Source: Rhizobium esperanzae | GTDB lineage: Bacteria; Pseudomonadota; Alphaproteobacteria; Rhizobiales; Rhizobiaceae | Direction: 5' to 3' | DNA length: 64,000 bases | NCBI RefSeq assembly: GCF_014197615.1 | Contig: NZ_JACIFY010000008.1 | Coordinates: 62,001 to 126,000, forward strand | Shown here: positions 34,250-42,436 of the stretch, piece by piece | Layout: every line of letters begins with the position of its first letter | Position numbering within the stretch: position 1 is the stretch's first letter | The notes under the pieces: generated by a model | What the model saw: the letters and a program-made list of their open reading frames with translations, nothing else | Told to the model about the DNA's origin: nothing | The model's database searches: none | Translations under genes and position numbers: made by a program

Positions 34250-35263
34250 GTGAATAGGACTGAACCATTGTCCGGCGTGCCTTTTACCTTCGAAGGCAAA
34301 GCCGCAATGATGGAACGCGCGCTCGGCAGCGCCGGGATTTCGATCCTCTGCCAGGACGCCCGGCTTTCGATCTTCTACGCCGAAAATCTGCCGCCGCATT
34401 TCGCGGCACTCTTTATGCCCGGCGGCAGCGACGCCGCTCTTTTCGGCGATGCCCATGGGCAATATCTGACAGCGCTGAAACACAAGGTATTGGAAACCGG
34501 CATCCCGAACAATGCCGAGATCGAGATCGCCGTCGACGGTGAAACGCGCAGCTATGAATTGAAAATCCAGCGGACCGGTGAGCGCGGCACATACGGACTT
34601 CTGTCCGTCATGGCCGAGGTCACCGAAAGCCGGCATCGCGAAAAGGTGCTGAAATCGCTGTTGCGCGAACTTTCGCACCGCTCGAAAAACCTTCTCGCCA
34701 TCATCCAGGGCATCGCCACGCAGACGGCGCGCAACACGCTTTCTCTCGACAGCTTCCTCGTCAAGTTTCGCGGGCGGTTGCAATCGCTTTCCAACTCGCA
34801 GGATTTGATCACGGATTCGAGTTGGCGCGGCGCCTATCTCTTCGAACTCGCCGAAAAACAGTTCGCCCCCTACTGGCCGGAAACATCAGGCTCGATGCCG
34901 ATCTATGGCATCAATGCCCATCTGACCCCGAATGCTGCTGTGCATGTCGGGCTCGCCCTCCACGAACTCATCGTCAACTCCGCCTCCTACGGCGCCATAT
35001 CAAGCGGCGGCGCCTCGATCACGCTGAATTGCCGGGAAGCCATGATCGGCGAGAGGAAGGCGATCGAGGTCGCCTGGGCAGAGGTGCTGCAAGATCAATC
35101 GGAAATCCACGAATTCAGCGACAACAGCTTCGGCCGCACCGTGCTGGAGCGTGTCGTGCCCTCCTCCGTCAACGGCAAGGCGGAGTTGAGCCTCGTTCCC
35201 GGCCGCATCGAATATCGTCTGACCATTCCGGAAACCGAATTCGAAATCTTCAAACGTGTGTGA
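34250..35263 (+). CDS. HWE/HisKA_2 sensor histidine kinase of the stress locus
   Basis: A 337-residue soluble kinase. Residues 1-120 look like a PAS-type sensor (GSAGISILCQDARLSIFYAE; GTYGLLSVMAEVTE). The phosphoacceptor region has RELSHRSKNLLAIIQGIATQ with His143, as in the HisKA_2/HWE class, then a catalytic domain with GLALHELIVNSASYGAIS and FGRTVLERVVPSSVNG. I use a GTG start at 34250 with AAGGAAAGG seven bases before it; an ATG at 34124 would fall too close to the promoter. Kinases of this class phosphorylate PhyR; the position next to phyR makes this one a good candidate. Confidence 0.88.
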   Translation: MNRTEPLSGVPFTFEGKAAMMERALGSAGISILCQDARLSIFYAENLPPHFAALFMPGGSDAALFGDAHGQYLTALKHKVLETGIPNNAEIEIAVDGETRSYELKIQRTGERGTYGLLSVMAEVTESRHREKVLKSLLRELSHRSKNLLAIIQGIATQTARNTLSLDSFLVKFRGRLQSLSNSQDLITDSSWRGAYLFELAEKQFAPYWPETSGSMPIYGINAHLTPNAAVHVGLALHELIVNSASYGAISSGGASITLNCREAMIGERKAIEVAWAEVLQDQSEIHEFSDNSFGRTVLERVVPSSVNGKAELSLVPGRIEYRLTIPETEFEIFKRV

Positions 35264-35281
35264 AAGCCCCGAAACCCAAAC

Positions 35282-35406
35282 AGAAAAACAGCCGGTGCGA
35301 GGGCGGCGCACCGGCTGTCTTCACTCACCGGGAGGGGACCGTGAGTACGTCCGGATAGTGGGTTGGGGGCGCGCATGTTGGGTCGATGCGATCACCATCC
35401 GGATAT
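35282..35406 (-). ncRNA. Candidate EcfG-dependent small RNA
   Basis: A predicted minus-strand RNA of about 125 nt in a protein-free gap. It would begin about 7 bases after an exact EcfG promoter (35413-35437). It contains a hairpin with stem ACTCAC/GTGAGT (35341-35346 and 35323-35328) whose loop is UCCCCUCCC-rich and so complementary to ribosome-binding sites. It ends in a 12-bp perfect stem (35288-35299 and 35307-35318) followed by TTTTT. This is the plan of GsrN, the general-stress small RNA of Caulobacter; I claim similarity of plan, not homology. Confidence 0.6.
35283..35318 (-). terminator. Intrinsic terminator of the candidate small RNA
   Basis: Arms ACAGCCGGTGCG and CGCACCGGCTGT pair exactly around a 7-base loop. 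The T-run is on the minus-strand side (AAAAA at 35284-35288 on the plus strand), so it mainly serves leftward transcription. It could also stop the kinase transcript. Confidence 0.75.
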
Positions 35407-35412
35407 CGCAAT

Positions 35413-35437
35413 AACGACGACATCGGACATTGGTTCC
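35413..35437 (-). promoter_or_regulatory. EcfG-type promoter reading left
   Basis: On the minus strand GGAAC (35437-35433), 16 bases, CGTT (35416-35413): an exact consensus match. No protein gene lies downstream before the terminator. Confidence 0.65.
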
Positions 35438-35666
35438 CGGCCGAATGAAAAAAATTCGACTTTTTTCAATCTTTTTTCGGATGCTCTTTCCCTCCCGCGC
35501 GCTCGGATGAATCCCCCAATCAAGCAGAAGAAATTAAGCATGCAAAAACAGTGACTTGCATAAATCAATTCCAGAACGAACCATCAAAATTTTACCGTTT
35601 GATAAATTTTTAAACCTGAGTTACGCTTTCCCTCACAGGCCGTTTACCAATAATGAGGGAACTTCA

Positions 35667-37028
35667 ATGGAACGACTGGAAACCGGGATTCATGCCGGCC
35701 GGCTTTCGCCCGCCGAGTATGAGGCTAATTTTTCCGATCTTCATCCGCGCCTCGACAATCACGAGGCGCTGGTCGCCGCCGACCGCTGTTATTTCTGCTA
35801 TGACGCGCCGTGCATGACGGCCTGTCCCACCTCGATCGACATTCCGCTCTTCATTCGCCAGATCTCGACCGGCAATCCGCTCGGCTCGGCAAAGACGATC
35901 TTCGATCAGAACATTCTCGGCGGCATGTGCGCCCGCGTCTGTCCGACCGAAGATCTCTGCGAGCAGGCCTGCGTGCGCAACACGGCCGAAGAGCGGCCCG
36001 TCGAAATCGGCCGCCTGCAGCGTTACGCGACCGACGCCGCCATGCAGGCTGGCAAACAGTTTTATGTCAGGTCCGAGGCGACAGGAAAGAACATCGCCGT
36101 CGTCGGCGCCGGCCCGGCTGGCCTTGCCGCCGCCCATCGCCTGGCAGTGAAGGGTCATTCCGTCACCGTCTACGACGCCCGGGAAAAATCCGGCGGCCTC
36201 AACGAATACGGGATCGCCACCTATAAGGCGGTCGACGATTTTGCTCAGAAGGAAGTCGATTACGTCATGTCGATCGGCGGCATCGAGGTTAAGCACGGCG
36301 CCCTTCTCGGCCGCGATTTTTCGCTTTCCGATCTGCAGGCGCAATATGACGCCGTCTTCCTCGGCATCGGCCTCGCCGGCGTCAACGCGCTGCGCATCGA
36401 AGGCGAGAACCTTGCCGGCGTCGACGACGCCGTCGATTTCATCGCCGCGCTTCGCCAGGCCGAAGACAAGGGCGACATCGCCATCGGGCGGCGCGTCGTC
36501 GTCCTTGGCGGCGGCATGACGGCGATCGACGCTGCCGTGCAGGCTAAACTGCTCGGCGCCGAGGAAGTGACGATCTGTTACCGCCGCGGCAAGGAGCACA
36601 TGAACGCCTCCGAATACGAACAGGATCTCGCAAGCTCCAAGGGCGTGATCATCCGCCACTGGCTGGCGCCGAAATCGATTCTGTCGCAGGACGGCAAGGT
36701 CGCGGCGATCGAAGTGGAATATACCAAGCTTGTTGACGGCCGCCTTGTCGGCACCGGCGAGACGGGCGTGATCGCCGCCGATCAGATCTTCAAGGCGATC
36801 GGCCAGACCTTCGATGCCTCGGGCCTCGGTTCGCTGCGCATGGAGTCCGGCCGCATCGCTGTCGACACTGAAGGCCATACCTCGCTCGATGGCATCTGGG
36901 CCGGCGGCGACTGCGTCTTCGGCGGCGACGATCTCACGGTTTCCGCCGTCGCCCACGGCCGCGACGCGGCTGAATCCATCCATCGCACCCTGTCTGCAGC
37001 AGCCGCTCCGGCTGTCGCAGTTGCCTGA
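35667..37028 (+). CDS. preT: NAD-dependent dihydropyrimidine dehydrogenase, subunit PreT
   Basis: A 453-residue flavin and Fe-S subunit. The N-terminus has the cysteine clusters DRCYFCYDAPCMTACPTSID and MCARVCPTEDLCEQACVR. The first dinucleotide site is VVGAGPAGLAAAHRLAVKGH and the second VVLGGGMTAIDAAVQAKLLG, as in GltD-type oxidoreductases. With PreA it reduces uracil and thymine, the first step of reductive pyrimidine breakdown. I start at 35667, where GAGGGA precedes the ATG; the extra 37 upstream residues read as non-coding. preA follows 15 bases later. Confidence 0.92.
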   Translation: MERLETGIHAGRLSPAEYEANFSDLHPRLDNHEALVAADRCYFCYDAPCMTACPTSIDIPLFIRQISTGNPLGSAKTIFDQNILGGMCARVCPTEDLCEQACVRNTAEERPVEIGRLQRYATDAAMQAGKQFYVRSEATGKNIAVVGAGPAGLAAAHRLAVKGHSVTVYDAREKSGGLNEYGIATYKAVDDFAQKEVDYVMSIGGIEVKHGALLGRDFSLSDLQAQYDAVFLGIGLAGVNALRIEGENLAGVDDAVDFIAALRQAEDKGDIAIGRRVVVLGGGMTAIDAAVQAKLLGAEEVTICYRRGKEHMNASEYEQDLASSKGVIIRHWLAPKSILSQDGKVAAIEVEYTKLVDGRLVGTGETGVIAADQIFKAIGQTFDASGLGSLRMESGRIAVDTEGHTSLDGIWAGGDCVFGGDDLTVSAVAHGRDAAESIHRTLSAAAAPAVAVA

Positions 37029-37043
37029 AGGGGAGAGAGAACA

Positions 37044-38357
37044 ATGGCTGATCTCCGCAATAATTTCGTCGGCATCAAATCCCCGAACCCGTTCTGGCTG
37101 GCGTCGGCGCCGCCGACCGACAAGGCCTACAACGTAGAGCGCGCCTTCAAGGCCGGCTGGGGCGGCGTGGTCTGGAAGACGCTCGGCGAGGAAGGCCCAC
37201 CCGTCGTCAACGTCAACGGCCCGCGCTACGGCGCGATTTTCGGCGCCGACCGCCGCCTGCTGGGCCTCAACAATATCGAACTCATCACCGACCGCGACCT
37301 CTACACAAACCTGCGTGAGATGAAGCAGGTCAAGATGAACTGGCCGGATCGGGCGCTGATCGCCTCGATCATGGTGCCCTGTGAGGAACAGGCCTGGAAG
37401 GCGATCCTGCCGCTCGTCGAAGAGACCAACGCCGATGGCATCGAGCTCAATTTCGGCTGTCCGCACGGCATGTCGGAGCGTGGCATGGGCTCGGCCGTCG
37501 GCCAGGTACCGGAATATATCGAAATGGTCGTGCGCTGGTGCAAGCAATACACCCGCATGCCCATCATCACCAAGTTGACGCCCAACATCACCGACGTTCG
37601 CCGTCCCGCCCGCGCCGCCAAGGCCGGCGGCACCGATGCCGTCTCGCTGATAAACACGATCAACTCGATCGTATCCGTCGATCTCGACAACTTCGCCCCC
37701 AACCCGACGGTCGGCGGCAAGGGCAGCCATGGCGGCTATTGCGGCCCGGCGGTCAAGCCGATCGCGCTCAACATGGTGGCCGAGATCGCCCGCGATCCCG
37801 AAACCTACGGCCTGCCGATCTCCGGCATCGGCGGCATCACCACCTGGCGGGACGCCGCCGAATTCCTCGTTCTCGGCGCCGGCAACGTCCAGGTCTGCAC
37901 CGCGGCGATGACTTACGGCTTCAAGATCGTGCAGGAGATGATCACGGGCCTCTCCGACTGGATGGACGAAAAGGGCCACCGCAGCCTCGACGACATCACC
38001 GGCCGCGCCGTGCCCAACGTCACCGACTGGCAGTATCTGAACCTCAACTATATCGCCAAGGCCAAGATCGACCAGGACGCCTGCATCAAATGCGGCCGCT
38101 GCCACATCGCCTGCGAAGACACCTCGCACCAGGCGATCACCAACGTCGTCAACGGCCTGCGTCATTTCGAGGTGATCGAAGAAGAATGCGTCGGCTGCAA
38201 TCTCTGCGTCAACGTCTGCCCGGTCGAGAACTGCATCACCATGGAACCGCTTGCCGCCGGCACCCTGGACAAACGCACCGGCCGCACCGTCGACCCGAAC
38301 TACGCCAATTGGACGACGCACCCGAACAACCCGATGGCCCGCCAGGCGGCGGAGTGA
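37044..38357 (+). CDS. preA: NAD-dependent dihydropyrimidine dehydrogenase, subunit PreA
   Basis: A 437-residue FMN enzyme. Residues 1-330 are a dihydroorotate-dehydrogenase-type barrel (NPFWLASAPPTDKAYNVERA, then ELNFGCPHGMSERGMGSAVG and SGIGGITTWRDAAEFLVLGA). The C-terminus is a two-[4Fe-4S] ferredoxin with CIKCGRCHIACEDTSHQA and CVGCNLCVNVCPVENC. It carries the pyrimidine-reducing site of the PreTA complex. The products go to dihydropyrimidinase (48210-49667) and beta-ureidopropionase (46494-47750) encoded about 8-10 kb downstream. Confidence 0.94.
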   Translation: MADLRNNFVGIKSPNPFWLASAPPTDKAYNVERAFKAGWGGVVWKTLGEEGPPVVNVNGPRYGAIFGADRRLLGLNNIELITDRDLYTNLREMKQVKMNWPDRALIASIMVPCEEQAWKAILPLVEETNADGIELNFGCPHGMSERGMGSAVGQVPEYIEMVVRWCKQYTRMPIITKLTPNITDVRRPARAAKAGGTDAVSLINTINSIVSVDLDNFAPNPTVGGKGSHGGYCGPAVKPIALNMVAEIARDPETYGLPISGIGGITTWRDAAEFLVLGAGNVQVCTAAMTYGFKIVQEMITGLSDWMDEKGHRSLDDITGRAVPNVTDWQYLNLNYIAKAKIDQDACIKCGRCHIACEDTSHQAITNVVNGLRHFEVIEEECVGCNLCVNVCPVENCITMEPLAAGTLDKRTGRTVDPNYANWTTHPNNPMARQAAE

Positions 38358-38362
38358 CCGGT

Positions 38363-38397
38363 TTGCAACGCCGCGGAGAAGATCGCTCCGCGGCGTT
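38363..38397 (+). terminator. Long hairpin after preA
   Basis: GCAACGCCGCGGAG (38363-38376) and CTCCGCGGCGTTGC (38384-38397) pair perfectly over 14 bp with a 7-base loop. No T-run follows, so it may act with Rho or protect the 3' end of the preTA message. Confidence 0.55.
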
Positions 38398-38468
38398 GCG
38401 CTGAACAGGCAATAATTCTATGGCCACCATGCTGCACGATCGCAGCGTGTAACGAAGAGGAGGCAGCC

Positions 38469-38704
38469 ATGGCTCGCAAACACCTCACCGATCTCAGCTT
38501 TTGAGGTCACGTCGAAACGGCGTAAATCCTTCCCGTCCGAAACCCGGGTCAAGACCGGTTCGCAAACCGTTCACGGTGATGTCGAACTGATCGAAAAACT
38601 CGGCCGTAACGATCCCTGCCCCTGCGGTTCCAGGAGGCGGTTTCAAGAACTGCTGCCTGCAATCCGGCCGCTATGACGGGATCGAACGGGATCACTATTT
38701 TTAG
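38469..38704 (+). pseudogene. Broken SEC-C motif gene with two frameshifts
   Basis: ATG at 38469 has a strong AGAGGAGG site, but the frame stops after 11 codons. Removing one T from the run at 38499-38502 continues it, and removing one T from GGTTTC at 38640-38643 restores a C-terminal [12 protein letters not shown] and FKNCCL, the SEC-C zinc motif, ending at TAG 38704. The restored product would be about 77 residues: basic N-terminus, SEC-C, then [14 protein letters not shown]. Both faults are single T gains in T-runs. It is either a decayed gene or sequence error; a terminator-like hairpin follows (38724-38748). Confidence 0.65.
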
Positions 38705-38723
38705 AGACCGCGACTGAAAGTGG

Positions 38724-38752
38724 CGGCGCCCTTCGTCGGAGGGCGCCGTTTA
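38724..38752 (+). terminator. Terminator-like hairpin between the SEC-C remnant and prfH
   Basis: CGGCGCCCT (38724-38732) and AGGGCGCCG (38740-38748) pair exactly around a 7-base loop and are followed by TTTATTG. It sits between two convergent genes. Confidence 0.6.
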
Positions 38753-38770
38753 TTGCGGTGGCACCAACAG

Positions 38771-39385
38771 TCACAGCTTGAAAGTCTTGACCTCATTGCC
38801 TCGCTCGATGGTCCGGTTGGCAACGAAACGTCCGGATTTCGCCGCCTCCTGCTTTTCCGCCTCGACATGGCGCAACATTGCTTCAAGACGCCGGAGCGCC
38901 AGAGCTTTGTTGCGGTGCTGCGAGCGTTCGTCGCGCGCCGTCACCATGAGACCGGTCGGCCGATGCAGGATGCGCACCGCGCTGTCGGTCGTATTCTGGT
39001 GTTGCCCGCCGGGCCCGCCAGCCCGCAAAGTCTCGAAACGCAGGTCGGCGGGATCGATCGTCACTTCGCAGCCCTCAGTCCCGGCATCGATGCGTTGAAC
39101 CGCAACGTACCAGTTCTGCCGTTTGTGACCGGGACGCGCCGGGCTCTTGAAGGTGAACCTGATCGTGCCGCAATAGGCGTTGGCAATCCGCTCCGCCTCA
39201 AGACCATCGAGGCTGACGACCGCGGACTTCGCACCGTGCCGATCCGGCATCGGGCCGAGGCTGGCCTCGAAAGAACAGCCAAGCCCGAGCGCCTCGCGTT
39301 CGAGAATGCCAAGAAGAGCTGTGAGCGCCATGCGGCACTCCACTGGACCGTTGCCCGACGTCACGAGAAGATCAATAGCGCTCAT
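38771..39385 (-). CDS. prfH: Peptide chain release factor homologue PrfH
   Basis: A 204-residue relative of class I release factors lacking the codon-recognition domain. The catalytic loop [17 protein letters not shown] has GGQ at 126-128, and the basic tail [20 protein letters not shown] follows as in RF1/RF2. PrfH releases peptides from ribosomes whose 16S rRNA is cut in the decoding centre. AAGGAGGG lies before the ATG at 39385. It overlaps the end of the RtcB gene by 14 bases, the usual pairing in which RtcB then re-joins the cut rRNA. Confidence 0.92.
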   Translation of the reverse strand: MSAIDLLVTSGNGPVECRMALTALLGILEREALGLGCSFEASLGPMPDRHGAKSAVVSLDGLEAERIANAYCGTIRFTFKSPARPGHKRQNWYVAVQRIDAGTEGCEVTIDPADLRFETLRAGGPGGQHQNTTDSAVRILHRPTGLMVTARDERSQHRNKALALRRLEAMLRHVEAEKQEAAKSGRFVANRTIERGNEVKTFKL

Positions 39386-40595
39386 GGCCGCGCCCTCCTT
39401 GTCTGCGATATTCAGGCTTTCGCCGACGCTGCTCCACCTCCGCCCCGTCAGCCGCCTTCTTGAAGGTGACGAGTGGCCGCAAGCTGGCAAGCCCGCGGAC
39501 CAGTCCCGCCTTTTCCAGATCGCTCACCACCTGCCCGGCATCCTTGTAGGCCGACGCCGCTTCTTCGATGACGAGAGCGCGATCGTCGCAGATGGCGATG
39601 CCGCCCCAGGAATTGCGCAGCAGCAGTTCGCGTTCGGACCGGTTACGGCCGACCCGTCCGTGCATGGTGGCGCGATCATATTTGCGACCGGCCCCATGAG
39701 AGATGCCGCCGAGCGAACGACCGACCTCAGCGCTCGCGACAACCATATGGCTAAGGCTGGCGCGAGATCCGGCAATCGGCGCAAGTTCGCCGGGTGCGAC
39801 GGCCGCAGCACCCTTATAATGCACAAACCCGCGATCTGAACGACGAACGAGATTGTGCGGTATATCGGCGATCAGGCGCAGATCGGCACGAAGCGCCGCA
39901 GCGGCCCGCGCTGCGATCAGTCGCCGGTTCAGCGATGCCCAGGCGACACAGCGATCATGGCTCGCAAGCCAGGCAGCCCCCACCTCCGAACCGGGATCGA
40001 GGCCGGCGGCAAGTCCCGAATGAGCGGCCAGGGTCTGCGAGAAGACCGTCGCGCCAAGGGATCGTGAGCCGGAATGAACGAGCAGGTAAAGCCCCTGATC
40101 GTCAAGACCGGCGGCGTGCCCGCCCTCGGCAACATCTTCCACCGCCTGCAGCTCGCAGAAATGGTTGCCGCCGCCGATCGTGCCCAAGGCATCGGGCGCG
40201 AGATCGGTTGGCAGACCCATTTCGGCCAGCCATTCGCGTGCCTCTCCGATTGCCTGCGTTTCAAGCCGGCGCAGCCGCTCCGCCGCCTTATCGATCTTCA
40301 GTTTGCGCATCGCCAGATCGAGACCGAAGAGTGACATGCCGCAGCCGATATCGTTGCCGATCAGCAGCGGGTGCAGCCGGGACGACAGAAGCGCGACACC
40401 GGTCGCACCATATTTGCCGGGGTGCAGATCCGGAAAGGCGGCGATTTCCAGGACACCCGGCAGCCGCGACATTTCGTCGAGCTGGTCCAACGCAGCGCCT
40501 TCGATCCAGGCGGAACCGGAAAAGAAACGTTTGATGACCGCCGGATTCGACGCCGACGTCATCGGGGAGCTTCCGCTCCCGATAGAATTGCCCAT
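39372..40595 (-). CDS. rtcB: RNA ligase RtcB, PrfH-associated (RtcB2) type
   Basis: A 407-residue Mn- and GTP-dependent RNA ligase that joins 2',3'-cyclic phosphate to 5'-OH ends. Key motifs are present: GNDIGCGM with metal-binding Cys85, [18 protein letters not shown] and the guanylated histidine in [11 protein letters not shown] (His300). I start at MGNSIGS (40595), the conserved opening of this subtype; an ATG at 40628 would add 11 residues. It is translationally coupled to prfH. No RtcA, RtcR or archease gene is nearby. The pair is known to repair ribosomes cut by nuclease toxins of the colicin E3 type. Confidence 0.92.
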   Translation of the reverse strand: MGNSIGSGSSPMTSASNPAVIKRFFSGSAWIEGAALDQLDEMSRLPGVLEIAAFPDLHPGKYGATGVALLSSRLHPLLIGNDIGCGMSLFGLDLAMRKLKIDKAAERLRRLETQAIGEAREWLAEMGLPTDLAPDALGTIGGGNHFCELQAVEDVAEGGHAAGLDDQGLYLLVHSGSRSLGATVFSQTLAAHSGLAAGLDPGSEVGAAWLASHDRCVAWASLNRRLIAARAAAALRADLRLIADIPHNLVRRSDRGFVHYKGAAAVAPGELAPIAGSRASLSHMVVASAEVGRSLGGISHGAGRKYDRATMHGRVGRNRSERELLLRNSWGGIAICDDRALVIEEAASAYKDAGQVVSDLEKAGLVRGLASLRPLVTFKKAADGAEVEQRRRKPEYRRQGGRGHERY

Positions 40596-40625
40596 GATAA
40601 TGAACTCTGGATATGAGTGGTCTTT

Positions 40626-40675
40626 CATCGCCGGAAATGGCGATGTTCAACCGGCATGCATCAGCCATTGGCTGA
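40626..40675. promoter_or_regulatory. Inverted repeats upstream of rtcB
   Basis: CATCGCC (40626-40632) and GGCGATG (40639-40645) pair around the upstream ATG. TCAGCCA-T-TGGCTGA (40661-40675) is a perfect palindrome with one central base. They lie in the leader or promoter of the rtcB-prfH pair and may be operators. No sigma-54 promoter was recognised. Confidence 0.4.
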
Positions 40676-40796
40676 CTTAAGCCGAAACCCTCTCGGGGCG
40701 TGCGGAGATAGTCGTCATCGTGGCGCTCCCTTTATCCAGAACAATAGAGAGCGCCCGTTTAGGCGAAGTGGGACATAAATGCAAGCGTGAGGTGCC

Positions 40797-41798
40797 TTAG
40801 CTGCCGAACGATCGCCTGTAAGCGCTCGGGCTCGTGCCCAGCCGGCTGCGGAAATGGTGGCGCATCGTCGCCAGAGTGCCGAAGCCGCTTGATACTGCGA
40901 TGTCGTCGAGCGAGACGGCAAGCTCCTTTTCGAGAAGGTCGCGGGCATGGCGCAGCCGCTCCTTCAGCAGCCATTCGCCGACGCTGAGACCCGTCGTCGC
41001 TTCGAAGCGGCGCTGGAAAGTGCGCATGCTCATGCCCGCTCTTTTCGCAAGCAGGCTGATCGGCTGCTCCTGCGAAAGGCTTTCGCGCATCCATTCGATC
41101 AATGGGCCGAGACGGATGCCTTCGCGCTCTTCAGGAACCGGGGCGCTGATGAACTGCGCCTGCCCGCCCTCGCGGTGCGGCGGCACGACGAGGCGGCGGG
41201 CGACACTGTTTGCGGCCCCCGAGCCGAAATCGCCGCGCACCACGTGCAGGCAGAGATCAATGCCGGCGGCACTACCGGCCGCCGTCAGCAGGCTGCCCTC
41301 GTCGATGTAGAGAACGCCGGCATCGAGCGCGATATCGGGATAACGAGCGGCGATCGAGGCGACATAGCGCCAATGTGTCGTCGCCCTGCGGTTGGTAAGC
41401 AGCCCGGATCCGGCCAGAACCGCAACGCCGGAACAAAGCGACATGATGCGCGCGCCGCGCTGATGGGCTGCCCGCAGCGCCTCGGCGAGCGGCTCGGGCA
41501 CCGGTGCATCGATCGACCGCCAGCCGGGCACGACGATCAGATCCGCTTCATCAAGGATCTCCAGTCCCTTGTCGACCGCGACCGTCAACCCGCCGGCGGC
41601 GCGAAGCGGCCCCGGCTCGATGCCGCAGACCGAGAAGCGATACCAGCCTTCGCCCATCTCCGGGCGCGGCAGGCCGAAAACCTCATAGGCGATGCCGAAC
41701 TCGAAGGTGCATAGCCCGTCATAGGCAAGCACCGCAACCAGCGGCCCTTTCGTCTGCTGTGGGAATACATTTGGCATGATCTTTACGCTGTCGGTCAT
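40797..41798 (-). CDS. GlxA-type transcriptional regulator (DJ-1/PfpI + AraC)
   Basis: About 333 residues. The N-terminal 190 residues are a DJ-1/PfpI-like domain (VAVLAYDGLCTFEFGIAYEV; GARIMSLCSGVAVLAGSGLL with the nucleophile-elbow cysteine CSG). The C-terminal AraC domain has two helix-turn-helices: ISLLAKRAGMSMRTFQRRFE and VSLDDIAVSSGFGTLATMRH. Start at 41798 avoids an earlier TTG that would add three residues. It is divergent from the rhodanese gene, 70 bases apart, so it may regulate it. The inducer is unknown. Confidence 0.88.
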   Translation of the reverse strand: MTDSVKIMPNVFPQQTKGPLVAVLAYDGLCTFEFGIAYEVFGLPRPEMGEGWYRFSVCGIEPGPLRAAGGLTVAVDKGLEILDEADLIVVPGWRSIDAPVPEPLAEALRAAHQRGARIMSLCSGVAVLAGSGLLTNRRATTHWRYVASIAARYPDIALDAGVLYIDEGSLLTAAGSAAGIDLCLHVVRGDFGSGAANSVARRLVVPPHREGGQAQFISAPVPEEREGIRLGPLIEWMRESLSQEQPISLLAKRAGMSMRTFQRRFEATTGLSVGEWLLKERLRHARDLLEKELAVSLDDIAVSSGFGTLATMRHHFRSRLGTSPSAYRRSFGS

Positions 41799-41868
41799 GA
41801 TGGCCAATTTCGCAAAGCTGTAGCATCGGCGATACCAGGCGGCAATTGCAACATGAAAGGAAAGACCG

Positions 41869-42279
41869 ATGCCAAGCCCCGTCGCCGAAATCCCTGCTGC
41901 CGCGCCCGATATCGCCGCCGCTCATTATGCCGCCAAGCTCGCCTTCGAAACCGACTGCTCGGATGTCCATGCCGCCTTTGCCGGCGCCAAGGTCGATTTC
42001 ATTCTCCTCGACGTGCGCACGCCGGCGCTGTTTGCGCAATCCCACGTGCCGGGCGCGATCAACCTGCCGCACGGCAAGATGACCGCTCACCGTATGTCGG
42101 AATGGGCAAAGGACACCCTTTTCGTCGTCTATTGCGCCGGTCCCCACTGCAACGGCGCCGACAAGGCCGCCCTGCGCCTGGCCAAGCTCGGCCTCACGGC
42201 CAAGCTGATGATCGGCGGCATGACCGGCTGGGCCGATGAGGGCTTGGCTTTCGAAAACGCGGTCGTGGCCGCCGAATAG
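41869..42279 (+). CDS. Rhodanese-like sulfurtransferase domain protein
   Basis: A 136-residue single rhodanese domain: FILLDVRTPALFAQSHVPGA, INLPHGKMTA, the active-site loop VYCAGPHCNGADKAA with Cys in the YCAGPHCNG position, and LGLTAKLMIGGMTGWADEG. It would transfer sulfane sulfur or act as a thiol sensor in the cytoplasm. It is divergent from the GlxA-type regulator. A near-perfect hairpin (42320-42351) follows and separates it from the haem oxygenase gene. Confidence 0.85.
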   Translation: MPSPVAEIPAAAPDIAAAHYAAKLAFETDCSDVHAAFAGAKVDFILLDVRTPALFAQSHVPGAINLPHGKMTAHRMSEWAKDTLFVVYCAGPHCNGADKAALRLAKLGLTAKLMIGGMTGWADEGLAFENAVVAAE

Positions 42280-42319
42280 GAAGGCGACGCCGGTTCCTCG
42301 CAGGGCGCTGCATAAATTG

Positions 42320-42351
42320 AGGGAAGCCCATGTTTTTCTATGGGTTTCCCT
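42320..42351. terminator. Hairpin after the rhodanese gene
   Basis: AGGGAAGCCCAT (42320-42331) and ATGGGTTTCCCT (42340-42351) form a 12-bp stem with one G-U pair and an 8-base loop. A terminator for the rhodanese gene is likely, though the downstream T-run is weak. Confidence 0.5.
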
Positions 42352-42360
42352 GGAAATACC

Positions 42361-42408
42361 AGGATGCTGCAATATATCGCTAGTTCATCCGCAGATGAAC
42401 GGCATCCT
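42361..42408 (+). promoter_or_regulatory. Nested inverted repeat before the haem oxygenase gene
   Basis: Outer arms AGGATGC (42361-42367) and GCATCCT (42402-42408) enclose an inner perfect stem GTTCATC (42383-42389) and GATGAAC (42394-42400). The element is about 30 bases before the ATG. It could be an operator or a folded leader. Confidence 0.4.
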
Positions 42409-42436
42409 ATGCCATCTTCCTCAGAACACGGTCCGC

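Noticed and set aside
35664..38321. Long minus-strand open frame of 885 codons across preT and preA
   Set aside because: It is the antisense of two genes with clear motifs. Its amino acid make-up is shaped by the other strand and it shows no domain.
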